NCBI GenBank assembly: GCA_902561325.1 | Contig: CACEOL010000008.1 | Location: 1 to 46,386, forward strand | Direction: 5' to 3' | DNA length: 46,386 bases | Source: an uncultured SAR86 cluster bacterium | GTDB taxonomy: Bacteria; Pseudomonadota; Gammaproteobacteria; Magnimaribacterales; AG-339-G14 | Shown: piece after piece, positions 1 through 12,373 of the stretch | Numbering within the stretch: the stretch's first letter is position 1 | How the letters are laid out: every line of letters starts with the position of its first letter | Position numbers and translations under genes: made by a program | The notes under the pieces: generated by a model | What the model was told of the DNA's origin: nothing | Database searches by the model: none | The model's input: the letters and a program-made list of their open reading frames with translations, nothing else

Positions 1-156
1 TTTCACTTTGCCTAAAGATCTAAGGTGTGCAATATCATCTGTTTGATGCAAAGCTACACCTGCAGAGTCATAACCCCGATATTCCATCTTGTACAAGCCC
101 TGCACTAAGAGTTTGCCAACGCTTTTTTCAGTAGCTGCTGCAATTATTCCGCACAT
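1..156 (-). CDS. glmS: Glucosamine-fructose-6-phosphate aminotransferase, N-terminal fragment
   Basis: Partial gene running off the left edge; only the first 52 codons are present. Translation begins MCGIIAAATEKSV and continues with a YRGYDSAG motif, the N-terminal class II glutamine amidotransferase domain of GlmS. Cys2, exposed after Met removal, is the expected glutaminase nucleophile. GlmS makes glucosamine-6-phosphate from fructose-6-phosphate and glutamine, the first step to UDP-GlcNAc. The ATG overlaps the glmU stop by one base (TAATG), so the two are probably translationally coupled. The isomerase domains lie outside the window. Confidence 0.93.
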   Translation of the reverse strand, partial: MCGIIAAATEKSVGKLLVQGLYKMEYRGYDSAGVALHQTDDIAHLRSLGKVK

Positions 157-1502
157 TATTTTTTCTTTATATTCCTTTGTCTTGATCTGCCCAAGGCCAG
201 TCTTTCTGCCGGAACATCTCTAGTAACAACAGAGCCAGCACCAATCATGCTGTTTTGTCCGATTTTTATGGGCGCAATCAAAGAGCTGTTGGAACCAATA
301 AAAGCGCCTTTGCCCACTTTGGTTTTGTTTTTATTTTTGCCGTCGTAATTTACAAAAATAGTTCCCGCCCCAACATTAACTTTTTCTGAAACTTGCCCGT
401 CGCCAATATAAGCCAAGTGCTTGGCTTTTGTGCCCTTGCCAATCTTGCTACGTTTAACTTCAACAAAGTTTCCTATCTCGGAACTTTCTGCAAGGTGAGC
501 ATCGGGACCGATATGTGCATAAGGACCGGCAGTGACATTTTTTTCTAAAATTGCATTTTCAATAAAAGTGTAAGGTTCAATTTTTGAACCGTCGCCTATC
601 TTGGAGTTTCTTATGATCGCGCCTGGACCAATCATGACGTTTTTTCCGATTTCAACTTTTCCTTCAAACACACAATTGATATCAATACTGCTGCCTTTTT
701 GAATTTTGATCTCACCTCTGAAATCCACTCTGGCCGGATCAGAGATGCTGACTCCTTTTTTTGAAAACTCCCTTGCTTTCAACATTTGATAGTTTCGCTC
801 AAGCTGATTGAGCTCTTCTAGATTGTTTGCTCCCAAAACTTCCTCCTTGCTATCAAGTTTGACAGCTTTTACTGGTATTTTGTTCTCATTTGCTAGGCTT
901 ACAATATCGGTTAAATAATATTCTTTTGCAGCGTTTTTATTTTTCAAGCCCATAAGAAGCTTTACAAGCTTACTAGCAGCAATTGCCATAATTCCAGAAT
1001 TTACTTCGGTGATTTTCTTTTGCTCTATTGTTGCATCTTTCTCCTCAACAATTCCAAGCACCTTGCCTCTGGGGCTCCTAATGATTCTGCCATAGCCTTT
1101 TGGCATTTGTTGCTCAAATGAAAGCAGGGCGAGACTGCTTTTTCCAGCTGCCTTAACTAAGTTATTCATTGTAGAGCTTTTCACTAGCGGAACATCGCCA
1201 TAAATAATAAGTGCAACCGATCCTGCCCTTAAGTCTTTCACAGCCTGTTTTACCGCGTGTCCTGTACCCAGTTGTTTTGCTTGTTTGGACCATTTGCTGT
1301 TTTTAGGAGCAGAAACAGAAGCTTTTACCAAAGAGCCTTGGTCTCCAACAACAATGTGAGGCTGACAGTTTTTTAATTCAAGTGATGTATCTAAAACATG
1401 CTGCAACAATGCTTTGCCTGCAACCTTTTGTAATACTTTTGGCGAAGCAGATTGCATTCTCTTGCCTTTACCGGCAGCTAAAATAATTACATCGATTTTC
1501 AT
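156..1502 (-). CDS. glmU: Bifunctional UDP-GlcNAc pyrophosphorylase / glucosamine-1-P acetyltransferase
   Basis: 448 aa, close to the usual ~455. The N-terminal nucleotidyltransferase domain shows LAAGKGKRM at residues 8-16, the SPKVL lysine just after, and a YGDVPL metal/nucleotide motif near 100. From about residue 250 onward, hexapeptide repeats form the left-handed beta-helix acetyltransferase, including the KAKHLAYIGD segment that carries the family's catalytic histidine. It converts GlcN-1-P to GlcNAc-1-P and then UDP-GlcNAc in the cytoplasm, for peptidoglycan and LPS. It lies 47 bp downstream of atpC and overlaps glmS by one base, the common gammaproteobacterial atp-glmU-glmS order. 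Confidence 0.96.
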   Translation of the reverse strand: MKIDVIILAAGKGKRMQSASPKVLQKVAGKALLQHVLDTSLELKNCQPHIVVGDQGSLVKASVSAPKNSKWSKQAKQLGTGHAVKQAVKDLRAGSVALIIYGDVPLVKSSTMNNLVKAAGKSSLALLSFEQQMPKGYGRIIRSPRGKVLGIVEEKDATIEQKKITEVNSGIMAIAASKLVKLLMGLKNKNAAKEYYLTDIVSLANENKIPVKAVKLDSKEEVLGANNLEELNQLERNYQMLKAREFSKKGVSISDPARVDFRGEIKIQKGSSIDINCVFEGKVEIGKNVMIGPGAIIRNSKIGDGSKIEPYTFIENAILEKNVTAGPYAHIGPDAHLAESSEIGNFVEVKRSKIGKGTKAKHLAYIGDGQVSEKVNVGAGTIFVNYDGKNKNKTKVGKGAFIGSNSSLIAPIKIGQNSMIGAGSVVTRDVPAERLALGRSRQRNIKKK

Positions 1503-1549
1503 GAACAGCCCAGATTAGAGCGTATTCTAAATTTTTAAGGGGCTTTTGA

Positions 1550-1963
1550 CTATTTCTTTCGCATTTTGCGAAGCGTTTGCAATCTCGCAGCAACTTCAGC
1601 GAGCTCGGCTTTGGCTTTGGAAAAATCTACATCCGAACTGGCATTATCTCTTGCCCTTTCTGCTAACTCTCTGGCTCGCTCAGCCTCTGCCTCATCTATA
1701 TCTTCAGCTCTTTCAGCAACATCGGAAAGCAAGGTTACTGCATCTGGCTGAACTTCAATGAATCCGCCGGATAGAAAAAACACTTTTTCTTCTCCGCCCT
1801 CTAAAATTACCTTCACCGGACCTGCTTTGATACCTGTTAGAAGTTGTGAGTGTCCTGGTGTTATGCCAAGCTCTCCTAAAGTTCCAGTTGCAACTACCAT
1901 TTCGACCTGGCCAGAAAAAATTTCCGACTCAGCGCTTACGATGTTGCAAAGAATTGTCGACAT
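1550..1963 (-). CDS. atpC: ATP synthase F1 epsilon subunit
   Basis: 137 aa, normal length. The N-terminal half is the beta-sandwich (VSAESEIFSG, then LGELGITPGHSQLLTGIKAG). The C-terminal half is a charged, alanine/glutamate-rich helical hairpin that in this family can inhibit ATP hydrolysis. It is part of the F1 central stalk with gamma. It is the last gene of the atp operon, starting 2 bp after the atpD stop. The 47-bp gap to glmU holds only a weak dyad without a clear T-tract, so read-through into glmU-glmS is plausible. Confidence 0.95.
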   Translation of the reverse strand: MSTILCNIVSAESEIFSGQVEMVVATGTLGELGITPGHSQLLTGIKAGPVKVILEGGEEKVFFLSGGFIEVQPDAVTLLSDVAERAEDIDEAEAERARELAERARDNASSDVDFSKAKAELAEVAARLQTLRKMRKK

Positions 1964-1965
1964 GC

Positions 1966-3351
<1,386 letters not shown>

Positions 3352-3361
3352 TCAATAATTT

Positions 3362-4222
3362 TTATAATGCTGCAGCTCCTCCGACAATTTCAGAAAGTTC
3401 CTGAGTAATTGCCGCTTGTCTAGCATTGTTGTAAATAAGTTGTAATTCGTCGATGAGAGTGCCGGCATTTTCGGTAGCATTTTTCATCGCAATCATTTTT
3501 GCCGCTTGCTCGCAGGCTATGTTTTCAATCACGGCTTGGTAGACTAAAGATTCGATATAACGCTGCATCAAACCGTCTAACAATTCTTTCGCATCTGGCT
3601 CATAGATGTAGTCCCATCTGTGTTTCAACTCAGGCGTATCTTCTGCTAAGAGCGGCAAAAGCTGTTTGATTTCTGGCCGCTGCGTCATGGTATTAACAAA
3701 TCTGTTACTAGCTAAATAAACCTTATCAATTTCTCCCGCTTCAAATTTTTCCAACAAGATTTTTATCGAGCCAATCAAATCCTCTAAAGCTGGAACGTCT
3801 CCAAGCTTTTCAGCAGCCGCAACAACGTTACCCCCATAAGAGTTAAAGAATACTTTTGCCTTGGTGCCAACCGAACAAAACTGCTGGCCAATTCCTTGGT
3901 CAGCCTGATCCTTTAAAAAGCCAACCAGGTTTCTAAACAAGTTTATGTTTAAGCCACCACACAAGCCTTTGTCAGAACTTACGACAATGATGCCGATGTT
4001 CTTGGTTTCTCTTTCTGTCATATACAGAGGCTTATATTCAGGATTTGAATTAGCTAAGTGACCAATAACGGAGAGCATGCGACCTGCATAGGGCCTGCCC
4101 ATTTCCATTCTGTCTTGGGTTTTGCGCATCTTACTAGAAGCGACCATTTCCATGGCGCTCGTAATTTTTTGCGTATTTGAAATACTGGAAATTTGTTTTC
4201 TTATTTCTTTTGTATTTGCCAT
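3362..4222 (-). CDS. atpG: ATP synthase F1 gamma subunit
   Basis: 286 aa, normal length for the rotor shaft. The N-terminus ([20 protein letters not shown]) and the C-terminal [20 protein letters not shown] match the two long helices of the gamma coiled coil. The middle has the [11 protein letters not shown] motif. It couples Fo rotation to the catalytic sites. It starts one base after the atpA stop, indicating tight co-translation. Confidence 0.97.
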   Translation of the reverse strand: MANTKEIRKQISSISNTQKITSAMEMVASSKMRKTQDRMEMGRPYAGRMLSVIGHLANSNPEYKPLYMTERETKNIGIIVVSSDKGLCGGLNINLFRNLVGFLKDQADQGIGQQFCSVGTKAKVFFNSYGGNVVAAAEKLGDVPALEDLIGSIKILLEKFEAGEIDKVYLASNRFVNTMTQRPEIKQLLPLLAEDTPELKHRWDYIYEPDAKELLDGLMQRYIESLVYQAVIENIACEQAAKMIAMKNATENAGTLIDELQLIYNNARQAAITQELSEIVGGAAAL

Positions 4223-4223
4223 G

Positions 4224-5768
4224 CTACCAAGTTTGCGTTGATTTGAATTTTTCTAGTGCTTCTTTAAAACTGGCTAATACGTCATCGGAATATTCTCCGG
4301 TTTCGTCTAAGTTGGCCATGAGTTCCTTGTATTCAGATGCCATGAAAGACAACAAGGCTGACTCAAAATCAGCCACTTTGTTGAGCTCTACATCTTTCAT
4401 ATAACCCTCGTTAACGGCAAAAAGCATTACAGACATTTCTCCAACTGACATTGGTGAATACTGTTTTTGTTTCATTACTTCGGTTACTTTTTGTCCTTGT
4501 TCCAACTGTTCTCGAGAAGCATCATCTAAGTCTGAAGCAAATTGCGCAAATGCTTCAAGCTCTCTAAATTGGGCCAAAGCTATCCTTACTCCTCCGCCAA
4601 GCTTTCTAATCGATGGCAATTGAGCTGCTCCACCCACCCTGGATACTGAAATTCCTGGGTCCATAGCAGGCAAAATACCTTTGTTGAAATAAGAAGTATC
4701 CAAGAAGATTTGACCGTCAGTAATTGAAATCACATTCGTGGGCACGAAAGCCGATACGTCCCCTGCTTGAGTTTCAATAATAGGAAGCGCAGTCAGGGAA
4801 CCCGTTTTGCCTTTTACTTTTCCACCGGTTTCTAGTTCAACATATTCTTCGTTAACTCGTGAGGCTCTTTCAAGCAGTCTTGAATGAAGATAGAAAATAT
4901 CTCCTGGGTATGCCTCTCTTCCTGGCGGTCTTTTTAACAGCAATGAAATTTGTCTGTAAGCGACCGCTTGTTTAGATAAGTCATCATAAATGATCAAAGC
5001 ATCTTCACCTTTGTCTCTAAAGTATTCCCCCATAGAACAAGCGGAATATGGAGCCAAGAATTGCATAGGCGCTGGATCTGCTGATGCGGCAGCAACAACA
5101 ATGGTATGGTCCATTGCGCCAAATTCTTCCAACTTTCTTACTGTTGCAGCTATTGAGGATTGTTTTTGGCCAACGGCCACGTATATGCAAGTCATGTTCT
5201 TGCCTTTTTGATTAATAATCGCGTCAATGGCAATAGCCGTTTTTCCTGTCTGTCTGTCACCAATAATCAACTCCCTTTGACCTCGTCCAATTGGCACCAT
5301 GCTATCTACTGCTTTTAGGCCGATTTGAACTGGCTGATCTACTGGCTTTCTAAACATTACCCCAGGAGCAACTTTCTCAACTGGCGAAGTTAACTTGGAA
5401 GCAATGTCGCCTTTACCGTCGATTGGATTTCCAAGCGCGTCAACTACTCTGCCAACAAGCTCATCGCCGACTGGGACTTCAAGAATTCTGCCTGTACATT
5501 TTGCAGTATCTCCTTCAGAAAGCAGTTTGTAATCACCAAAAATTACAACTCCCACAGAGTCGCGTTCTAAATTCAACGCCATACCAAATACACCGCCGGT
5601 GAATTCAATTAACTCCCCATACATGGCTTCGCTGAGCCCATGAACCCTGGCAATACCGTCAGCAAGAAACACAATCGTGCCTTCATTCGATTCTTCAGCA
5701 GACACATCCAATTTATTAATTCGGTCTTTTATAATCTTGCTAATTTCTGATGGGTTTAAATCTTCCAT
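4224..5768 (-). CDS. atpA: ATP synthase F1 alpha subunit
   Basis: 514 aa, normal length. The non-catalytic nucleotide site shows Walker A GDRQTGKT at residues 170-177, and the [13 protein letters not shown] stretch near 370 contains the arginine finger that reaches the beta catalytic site. The N-terminal helix, which in the family binds delta, is intact ([14 protein letters not shown]). It lies 10 bp downstream of atpH and one base upstream of atpG. Confidence 0.98.
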   Translation of the reverse strand: MEDLNPSEISKIIKDRINKLDVSAEESNEGTIVFLADGIARVHGLSEAMYGELIEFTGGVFGMALNLERDSVGVVIFGDYKLLSEGDTAKCTGRILEVPVGDELVGRVVDALGNPIDGKGDIASKLTSPVEKVAPGVMFRKPVDQPVQIGLKAVDSMVPIGRGQRELIIGDRQTGKTAIAIDAIINQKGKNMTCIYVAVGQKQSSIAATVRKLEEFGAMDHTIVVAAASADPAPMQFLAPYSACSMGEYFRDKGEDALIIYDDLSKQAVAYRQISLLLKRPPGREAYPGDIFYLHSRLLERASRVNEEYVELETGGKVKGKTGSLTALPIIETQAGDVSAFVPTNVISITDGQIFLDTSYFNKGILPAMDPGISVSRVGGAAQLPSIRKLGGGVRIALAQFRELEAFAQFASDLDDASREQLEQGQKVTEVMKQKQYSPMSVGEMSVMLFAVNEGYMKDVELNKVADFESALLSFMASEYKELMANLDETGEYSDDVLASFKEALEKFKSTQTW

Positions 5769-5778
5769 TTGTAACCTC

Positions 5779-6315
5779 TTATGTTCTAAGTTGAGTTTTC
5801 AACTTTTCTAGTTTGTTTTTTATCGACAAATCAATTACCTGATCGTCATAAGAAATTTTTAGGCCGCCAATGAGACTTTTGTCTATTTCTGTAACAATGC
5901 TTACTTCGGCTTTCATTCTTTTCTTTAAAGCTGCTTCGATTTGCTTTAATTGTTCTTTGTCAATTCTGTAAGAAGAAGCAACAGTAATGTTCTTTAAATT
6001 TTTTTCCTTGGCAACGAGTTCCTTAAAATTTTTGCTAATGTCAGTCAAAAGCCTCAATCTATTTGCGCTTCCCGCGACAGAAAGAAAATTTACAAATTTT
6101 TCTTGAACCTCGTCTCTAAACAAATCACAGAAAATATTTGTTTTTTCGCTTTGTGAGATGCTTGGGGTCTCTACTAGCTGAAATATCTTTTGGTCTTCAA
6201 GAGCAAGTTCTATCAACGAAAAATCTGCTGTCCATGCATCTAGAGCATTATCGGTCAAAGCAACTTCAAAGGCTGCTTCAGCATAAGGTCTAGATTGTGT
6301 TCTTATTTCTGACAT
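5779..6315 (-). CDS. atpH: ATP synthase F1 delta subunit
   Basis: 178 aa, normal length. An N-terminal helical domain ([21 protein letters not shown]) and a C-terminal [20 protein letters not shown] motif identify the OSCP/delta family, which links the top of F1 to the b-subunit stalk. The start codon shares one base with the atpF stop, suggesting coupled translation. Confidence 0.95.
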   Translation of the reverse strand: MSEIRTQSRPYAEAAFEVALTDNALDAWTADFSLIELALEDQKIFQLVETPSISQSEKTNIFCDLFRDEVQEKFVNFLSVAGSANRLRLLTDISKNFKELVAKEKNLKNITVASSYRIDKEQLKQIEAALKKRMKAEVSIVTEIDKSLIGGLKISYDDQVIDLSIKNKLEKLKTQLRT

Positions 6316-6785
6316 TAAATCTTTTTAATCAGCGAATCGATGATGTCTTTGTTAGCCTTCGCGTTTATCTCTTTGTCCAAGATCTTTTGGGCGCCAGCAA
6401 TAACGAGTGCAGCAACTTCCTCCCTTATGCCATCTTTAGCCTTGTTAGCACTTTGCTCAATATCTGCTTCTGCTGAGAGCTTGATTTTCTTTGCTTCTTC
6501 CACGGCTTGTTCTTTCGCTTCATCGACAATTTGATCTGCTCTGGAGTTTGCTTGATTTATAAGGGAAGAGGCTTCTGCCTTCGCTCCATCTAATATCGTA
6601 GCCGACTCCTTATTTGCATCTTCGAGTTTTCTTTGAGATTGACTGGCGGCCTCGAGACCATCAGAAATTTCTTTTCTTCTGTCCTCGAGAAGATTTTCCA
6701 TGCTGGGCCAAATGTATCTATAAGTTATGAACACAAAGATACAAAAAGCTAGAAGCTCTGCAAAAAAAGTTGCGTTTATATTCAT
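6315..6785 (-). CDS. atpF: ATP synthase Fo b subunit
   Basis: 156 aa, as in E. coli. A single N-terminal membrane segment (about residues 4-26, ATFFAELLAFCIFVFITYRYIW) is followed by a long charged alanine-rich helix that should form the peripheral-stalk coiled coil. Only one b-type gene is present, so the stalk is expected to be a b2 homodimer rather than b/b'. It sits 4 bp after atpE and overlaps atpH by one base. Confidence 0.95.
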   Translation of the reverse strand: MNINATFFAELLAFCIFVFITYRYIWPSMENLLEDRRKEISDGLEAASQSQRKLEDANKESATILDGAKAEASSLINQANSRADQIVDEAKEQAVEEAKKIKLSAEADIEQSANKAKDGIREEVAALVIAGAQKILDKEINAKANKDIIDSLIKKI

Positions 6786-6789
6786 GTTT

Positions 6790-7017
6790 TTATGTGAACA
6801 AGAATAATAGCCCTACTGCCAAAGAAATGATTGGCAATGCATCTGTAAGCCCAAGAGCAATCAGCACTTGCGCGAACAATTGACCTTGAAGCTCAGGCTG
6901 TCTTGCCACAGCTTCAATATATTTTGAAGTTAGACTTCCGATACCTATCCCGGCACCTAAAGCGCCAAGACCAGTAAGCAGTGCTCCTGCTATTAATCTA
7001 CCTACTTCTACTTCCAT
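6790..7017 (-). CDS. atpE: ATP synthase Fo c subunit (proteolipid ring)
   Basis: 75 aa in two hydrophobic helices joined by the ARQPE polar loop. The ion-binding carboxylate is the Asp in GLTDALPII of helix 2, aligned with E. coli Asp61. The residues that mark sodium-binding c subunits (a helix-1 Gln and a Ser after the carboxylate) are replaced by Ile and Ala, so proton coupling is inferred. The N-terminus is slightly shorter than in E. coli. Confidence 0.96.
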   Translation of the reverse strand: MEVEVGRLIAGALLTGLGALGAGIGIGSLTSKYIEAVARQPELQGQLFAQVLIALGLTDALPIISLAVGLLFLFT

Positions 7018-7039
7018 ATTAGTCTCCTAATTTTTTTAG

Positions 7040-7968
<929 letters not shown>

Positions 7969-7992
7969 GGCTTAGATGCAATTTATTTGCCA

Positions 7993-8913
7993 TTATTCCT
8001 TTTTAAACGGCTTTATGATTTGTTCAAGCTGATCGAGATTTTTATAAGAAAAGGAAATTTTTCCGCTGCCGTTTTTTTTATGAGAAATAATTACTTGTGA
8101 ATTAACCGCATCGCTAAGAGAGTTTTCTAGCGCCACAATGTTTGGGTCTTTAGAGGAGCTTCGTGCTCTGCCTGTTTTTTTATTTAAATAAGAGCTTGCT
8201 AATTTTTCTGCCTGCCTGACGGAGAGGCCTGAAGAAATTATTTTTTTTCCTATTTGCTCTTGATGAGCCGGGGGAAGAGGCAACAAGGCTCTGGCATGAC
8301 CCATAGTTAACCTGCCATCAAAAAGCATTTTTTGTATTGGCTTTGAAAGCTGCAAAAGCCTTAATGAGTTTGCAATAGCCGATCTTGACTTGCCTAATGC
8401 CTCTCCCATGGATTGTTGGGTAAGCCCAAATTCTTGTTGCAGCCTCAAAATTCCTTCTGCCTCTTCAAGCGGGTTAAGATCTTCTCTTTGTAAGTTCTCT
8501 ATGAGGCCTACGGTCAAGGCCGATTCTTCAGAGTCTTCTCTTATTAAGATTGGAACAGTCTTCAGGCCCGCGAGTTTTGATGCTCTAAGCCTTCTTTCTC
8601 CTGCAACCAATTCATAGCCCTTAGAAAGCTTTCTAACAATTAAAGGCTGAATTACGCCTTGAGTTTTTATTGAGTCGGATAGTTCTTTAATGCTTTCTGG
8701 AGGAATGTTTTTTCTAGCTTGGAACCTGCTGGGCTTGATGCTGTTTATTTCAGCTTGCGTAACACCGAGAGCAGGCCTATCAGTTGACTCTGCTTTTCGG
8801 ACAGGAGAGGATTCTTCTGAGCCAATAAAGGCTCCCATGCCCCTATTCTTTTTCGTCTCTTGCTCTGGCGACAAAAAAGCTGACAGTCCTCTTTTCTTTT
8901 TTTCAGGCGACAT
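7993..8913 (-). CDS. parB: Chromosome-partitioning protein ParB
   Basis: 306 aa from the chosen ATG at 8913, which has a clear GAGG ribosome site 6 nt upstream. An in-frame TTG at 8925 would add four residues but lacks one. The N-terminal ParB/Srx domain (IQPLIVRKLSKGYELVAGER) holds the GERR box that binds CTP in this family. A helix-turn-helix follows (LTQQSMGEALGKSRSAIANS) and the C-terminus looks like a dimerisation domain. ParB binds parS and spreads. A parS-like site lies in recF about 10 kb away (18978). It is 10 bp from the parA stop. Confidence 0.93.
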   Translation of the reverse strand: MSPEKKKRGLSAFLSPEQETKKNRGMGAFIGSEESSPVRKAESTDRPALGVTQAEINSIKPSRFQARKNIPPESIKELSDSIKTQGVIQPLIVRKLSKGYELVAGERRLRASKLAGLKTVPILIREDSEESALTVGLIENLQREDLNPLEEAEGILRLQQEFGLTQQSMGEALGKSRSAIANSLRLLQLSKPIQKMLFDGRLTMGHARALLPLPPAHQEQIGKKIISSGLSVRQAEKLASSYLNKKTGRARSSSKDPNIVALENSLSDAVNSQVIISHKKNGSGKISFSYKNLDQLEQIIKPFKKE

Positions 8914-9679
8914 TTTTATCCTCAAACTTCATTATTATTTCTCCAGCAAGCGCAAAGTAGGCCAAAGTTCCTTTGGCGTCTGGATCAATGTACATGATTG
9001 GCTTTCCTTCCGAGGGAGCCTCTGCAAGCAGGTCACACCTGGGGATAATGGTGCTGAATACCTCCTGAGAAAGAGATTGTTCGAGCTTTTCAGATATTTC
9101 TCTAGCTCTTTCTTTTTCTTGATCAAACATAGTTCTTAAAATTCCATCAATTTTAAGGTTGCTTCCCGTGGCTTCATTTATTTCAATTATCGTTCTCTGC
9201 ATTGCAGCCAAGCCCTCAATTGAAAAGTGTTCGCATTGCAAGGGTATGATTATTTTATCAGCTGCTCTCAACGCGCTAACAGACAACATGCCAAGTGAAG
9301 GCGGGCTATCAATTAAGCAATAATCATATTTGTGCGCCAATAGTTTTAGTTTTCCTTTCAAAATTGAAGTTGGGTCAGAAACCCTTGCCATTTCTAACTC
9401 TGCAGATATCAAGTCTGGACTACCTGGAATTACGTCAAAATTAAAATCAGCCTTTCTTTGAATTAAACTCTCTAATGAAGCATCGTCAAGCAACACGTCA
9501 GTAATAGTGGTTTCTTCATATGTCTTCTTTCCGCCAAGCCCGGTTGTAAGGTTGGCCTGTGAATCTATGTCCAATAAAAGAATTTTTCTTCCTGCAGCTG
9601 CCAAGCTTGCAGCCAAATTTAAAGTTGTAGTGGTTTTGCCTACGCCCCCCTTTTGGTTTGCTACAACAAGAATTTTCAC
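8903..9679 (-). CDS. parA: Chromosome-partitioning ATPase ParA (Soj family)
   Basis: 258 aa. It has a deviant Walker A KGGVGKTTTTLN at residues 10-21, the LLDIDSQANLT switch-I region near 35-45, and the DYCLIDSPPSLG Walker B. It is a DNA-bound ATPase that moves ParB-parS complexes. The start is GTG (KILVVANQKGG follows at once), preceded by a short AGG. The 3' end is immediately followed by the parB ribosome site. Chromosomal type by length and by the rsmG-parA-parB context. Confidence 0.95.
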   Translation of the reverse strand: MKILVVANQKGGVGKTTTTLNLAASLAAAGRKILLLDIDSQANLTTGLGGKKTYEETTITDVLLDDASLESLIQRKADFNFDVIPGSPDLISAELEMARVSDPTSILKGKLKLLAHKYDYCLIDSPPSLGMLSVSALRAADKIIIPLQCEHFSIEGLAAMQRTIIEINEATGSNLKIDGILRTMFDQEKERAREISEKLEQSLSQEVFSTIIPRCDLLAEAPSEGKPIMYIDPDAKGTLAYFALAGEIIMKFEDKNVA

Positions 9680-9697
9680 AAGCCTACTATAGCAGTT

Positions 9698-10294
9698 TTA
9701 GCACATTTGAATTTCCAAGAAGCCTCTTTTTTTTTCAAGGATTTTAGATGCTTCTGATTCTTTATATTCAATGTCAAAACCAGGGGCAGATAGGTTTTCC
9801 TTTGCGGAAACCATTAAAATAATTTTGTTCTTCTTCGAAATTTTATTTTTTAGGCTTTTTAACAAGCCAGCTGGATCTTTGAATGCTCTACAAACAATAT
9901 TCGTTTCATTTATTTGGCCTATTTCCTCCGCTCTTACGTTTTTTACTGTAACTAAATTAAGCCCGAGCTCGTTCTTTATATGTATTAAAAAAGATGTTTT
10001 TTTTCTATTTGAATCTACCAAAGTTATAGATCTATTAGGGTCTGTTATCCCCAGACAAATTCCTGGAAAACCTGAGCCCGTGCCCAAGTCAATTATTGAT
10101 CCTGGTGAAAGATGTCTTTGCATAACAGCGCAGTCTAAAAAATGTTCCGCCAGATCATTCTTGCTCAAATTCCTAGACACTAAATTTCGTGTTTTGTTCC
10201 ATTTCAAAATTTGGTCTAAATATTTGTCAGCCTTACTGATTTGAGTTTCTGTTAGATTTAAGCTTGATGCTGCTAGTAGCTCTTTAAGGTCCAA
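9698..10294 (-). CDS. rsmG: 16S rRNA (guanine527-N7)-methyltransferase RsmG
   Basis: 198 aa, near the usual ~205. The SAM-binding motif I is [15 protein letters not shown] around residue 70, and the N-terminal [12 protein letters not shown] segment is typical of the family. It methylates G527 of 16S rRNA. The start is a TTG that overlaps the mnmG end by 11 bases. No in-frame ATG fits the family N-terminus better, so coupling to mnmG is likely. Formerly called gidB. Confidence 0.93.
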   Translation of the reverse strand: MDLKELLAASSLNLTETQISKADKYLDQILKWNKTRNLVSRNLSKNDLAEHFLDCAVMQRHLSPGSIIDLGTGSGFPGICLGITDPNRSITLVDSNRKKTSFLIHIKNELGLNLVTVKNVRAEEIGQINETNIVCRAFKDPAGLLKSLKNKISKKNKIILMVSAKENLSAPGFDIEYKESEASKILEKKRGFLEIQMC

Positions 10295-12137
10295 TTTTTT
10301 CAGAAGGCGAGCTTTGTCCTTTTTTGATGTGAACCAGCAATAGGGATATTGCGGCAGGGGTTATTCCTGGAATCCTCTGAGCATGTGCAATGGTTTTGGG
10401 CATAACCTTTTCCAGCTTCTGCTTTACTTCGTTGGACAGTCCGGTTATGTCTGAAAATATAATCTCTTCCGGGATTTTTGCGTTTTCGTATTTCTTTATT
10501 TTTTTAATTTCTTTGTTTTGCCTTTCGATATAACCAGCATATTTTTTTGTTGTCTCAATGTCTAGAAGGACGCCTTTTTCTGGGAGAGACCTTTTTACAA
10601 GCTTGTATATCTCTTCAAGCTTAGCTTCCGGCCTTTTCAGAATAGAAAGAACAGGTTGTTTTGATTTGTTTTTTCCACCAAACAATGAGGGGTCTATTTT
10701 CATTTTTTTGAGCGCTTGCGTTTCTCTATCTATCTGGGTCATTTTGCTTTGAAAAATATCCCACCTTTTGTTGCTTATTATTCCCAACCTATACGCATAA
10801 GGAGTCATTCTTTGGTCGGCATTATCTTCTCTAAGAAGTAACCTGTGCTCTGCTCTGCTTGTAAACATCCTATAAGGCTCTTTTGTGCCAAGAGTAACTA
10901 GGTCATCAATCAATACGCCAATGTAGCTGTTAGACCTTGACTCTATCCAAGGTTCTTTACCATCTAAACTCAATGATGCATTTATTCCAGCTACTAATCC
11001 TTGCGCTGCTGCTTCTTCATAGCCGGTAGTGCCGTTTATTTGTCCAGCAAAGTAAAGGTTTTCGATACCCTTTGTTTCCAATGTGTGAGAAAGGTTTCTT
11101 GGGTCAAAGAAGTCATATTCAACCGCATAGCCAAATTGAGTGATTTTAGCTTTTTCAAAACCCAAAATACTTTTTACCATTTTTTCTTGAATGTCCTTTG
11201 GCATGCTTGTAGATATACCGTTAGGATAAACTTCATCGGAAGTCAGACCTTCAGGCTCTATGAATATCTGGTGAGATTCTTTGTCGGCAAATCTATGAAT
11301 CTTATCCTCTATAGAAGGGCAATATCTTGGCCCAATCCCGTCAATTCTCCCCGAAAACATAGGAGATCTATCAAGTCCAGATCTTATAAAATCATGAGTC
11401 TTCGTGTTTGTTCGTGTTATAAAACAATTCATTTGTTCTGGGTGCATATCAGAGGAACCAATAAAAGACATACACGGCCTTGGCGTGTCTCCTGACTGAA
11501 TCTCAAGGACTGAAAAATCGATTGAAGAAGTGAGTATCCTGGGAGGAGTGCCCGTTTTTAATCTTGCATCTCCAAGGTCTAAAGACCTCAAGCAGTTTGC
11601 AAGTATCTTAGATGATTTTGATTTCTTTCTTCCGCCATCTTCTTCCTCTTCTCCGGTGAATAGCCTTCCGTTTAAAAAAGTACCTGCGGTTAAAATTATT
11701 TTCTTTCCGTAAATAATTTCTCCGTTTTTTAACTTAACTCCAGATGCCCTGCCGTTTTCTATTTCTATATCTACTACCTCTTCAGAAATTGAAGTAAGTA
11801 AGTGCTCACTATCAATTACAGACTTTACTGCTTTGCTATATAGCACTCTATCTGACTGAGACCTGGTTGCTCTAACAGCCGGACCTTTAGAAGCATTCAA
11901 GACTTTAAAATGAATACCCGCTGTGTCTGCACAAACCCCCATTAGGCCGCCCATGGCATCTATTTCCCTAACTAGGTGACTTTTGCCTAAACCCCCGATT
12001 GCAGGATTGCATGACATTTGGCCTATTGTTGAAGTATCGTGGGTGACGAGTAAGACTTTCTTTTTAAACCTCGAAGCAGCGAAGGCAGCCTCACACCCAG
12101 CATGTCCTCCTCCTATTACAATGATATCCACATTCAT
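10284..12137 (-). CDS. mnmG: tRNA uridine-5-carboxymethylaminomethyl modification enzyme MnmG
   Basis: 617 aa, slightly shorter than E. coli (629). The FAD-binding dinucleotide fold is at the N-terminus ([13 protein letters not shown], residues 6-18). Family motifs follow: [32 protein letters not shown] and [10 protein letters not shown]. With MnmE it modifies wobble U34 of several tRNAs using FAD, NADH and methylene-THF. Unlike the E. coli order, mnmE lies just upstream here, separated by a 236-bp gap. The start ATG is preceded by a very AT-rich leader. Confidence 0.97.
   Translation of the reverse strand: MNVDIIVIGGGHAGCEAAFAASRFKKKVLLVTHDTSTIGQMSCNPAIGGLGKSHLVREIDAMGGLMGVCADTAGIHFKVLNASKGPAVRATRSQSDRVLYSKAVKSVIDSEHLLTSISEEVVDIEIENGRASGVKLKNGEIIYGKKIILTAGTFLNGRLFTGEEEEDGGRKKSKSSKILANCLRSLDLGDARLKTGTPPRILTSSIDFSVLEIQSGDTPRPCMSFIGSSDMHPEQMNCFITRTNTKTHDFIRSGLDRSPMFSGRIDGIGPRYCPSIEDKIHRFADKESHQIFIEPEGLTSDEVYPNGISTSMPKDIQEKMVKSILGFEKAKITQFGYAVEYDFFDPRNLSHTLETKGIENLYFAGQINGTTGYEEAAAQGLVAGINASLSLDGKEPWIESRSNSYIGVLIDDLVTLGTKEPYRMFTSRAEHRLLLREDNADQRMTPYAYRLGIISNKRWDIFQSKMTQIDRETQALKKMKIDPSLFGGKNKSKQPVLSILKRPEAKLEEIYKLVKRSLPEKGVLLDIETTKKYAGYIERQNKEIKKIKKYENAKIPEEIIFSDITGLSNEVKQKLEKVMPKTIAHAQRIPGITPAAISLLLVHIKKGQSSPSEKIGP
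11797..11810. repeat. Diverged palindrome-like repeat inside mnmG
   Basis: AGTAAGTGCTCACT matches AGTAAG-N2-CTTACT with one half-site mismatch. It lies in mnmG coding sequence. Confidence 0.3.
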
Positions 12138-12373
12138 AAATAAATATTATATAAATTATTTATATTATTTAGTTTATATTGTTATTGTTATAGGGCGCCT
12201 TGAATTCTGTTGATAACCAAATTTTTATCGAGCCTGTCTGAATTAAGACGAATGACATCTTTATAGAAAGCTTGTATATATTATGAGAACAAAACTGTAT
12301 TACTTGTGAGTAAAGAAAAAAAATAAATATTTTTATAAAGCTTTTAACAATTTATACAGTCTTATCAACAAAA
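12138..12373. other. AT-rich mnmG-mnmE intergenic region with DnaA-box-like sites
   Basis: 236 bp without a gene. It holds two copies of TTATCAACA, one mismatch from the TTATNCACA DnaA box: 12208-12216 on the minus strand and 12362-12370 on the plus strand. A weaker TTATACAGT lies at 12352-12360. On the minus strand, TTATCA and TATAAC spaced 18 bp apart near 12190-12216 could be the mnmG promoter, overlapping the first box. E. coli oriC sits beside mnmG, so this could be a DnaA-responsive promoter or an origin remnant. That reading is inference. Confidence 0.4.

Noticed and set aside
1503-1549. Terminator between atpC and glmU
   Set aside because: Only a short interrupted dyad (AGCCC/GGGCT and TTAGA/TCTAA) without a T-tract; too weak to call.
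8690-9139. 149-codon plus-strand open frame opposite parB/parA
   Set aside because: It lies fully antisense to two clear conserved genes, with Ser/Phe-rich composition typical of a shadow frame and no ribosome site.
9771-10244. 157-codon plus-strand frame opposite rsmG
   Set aside because: Shadow of rsmG; low-complexity Phe-rich translation.
11001-11495. 164-codon plus-strand open frame opposite mnmG
   Set aside because: Antisense to highly conserved mnmG motifs; no recognisable protein features.
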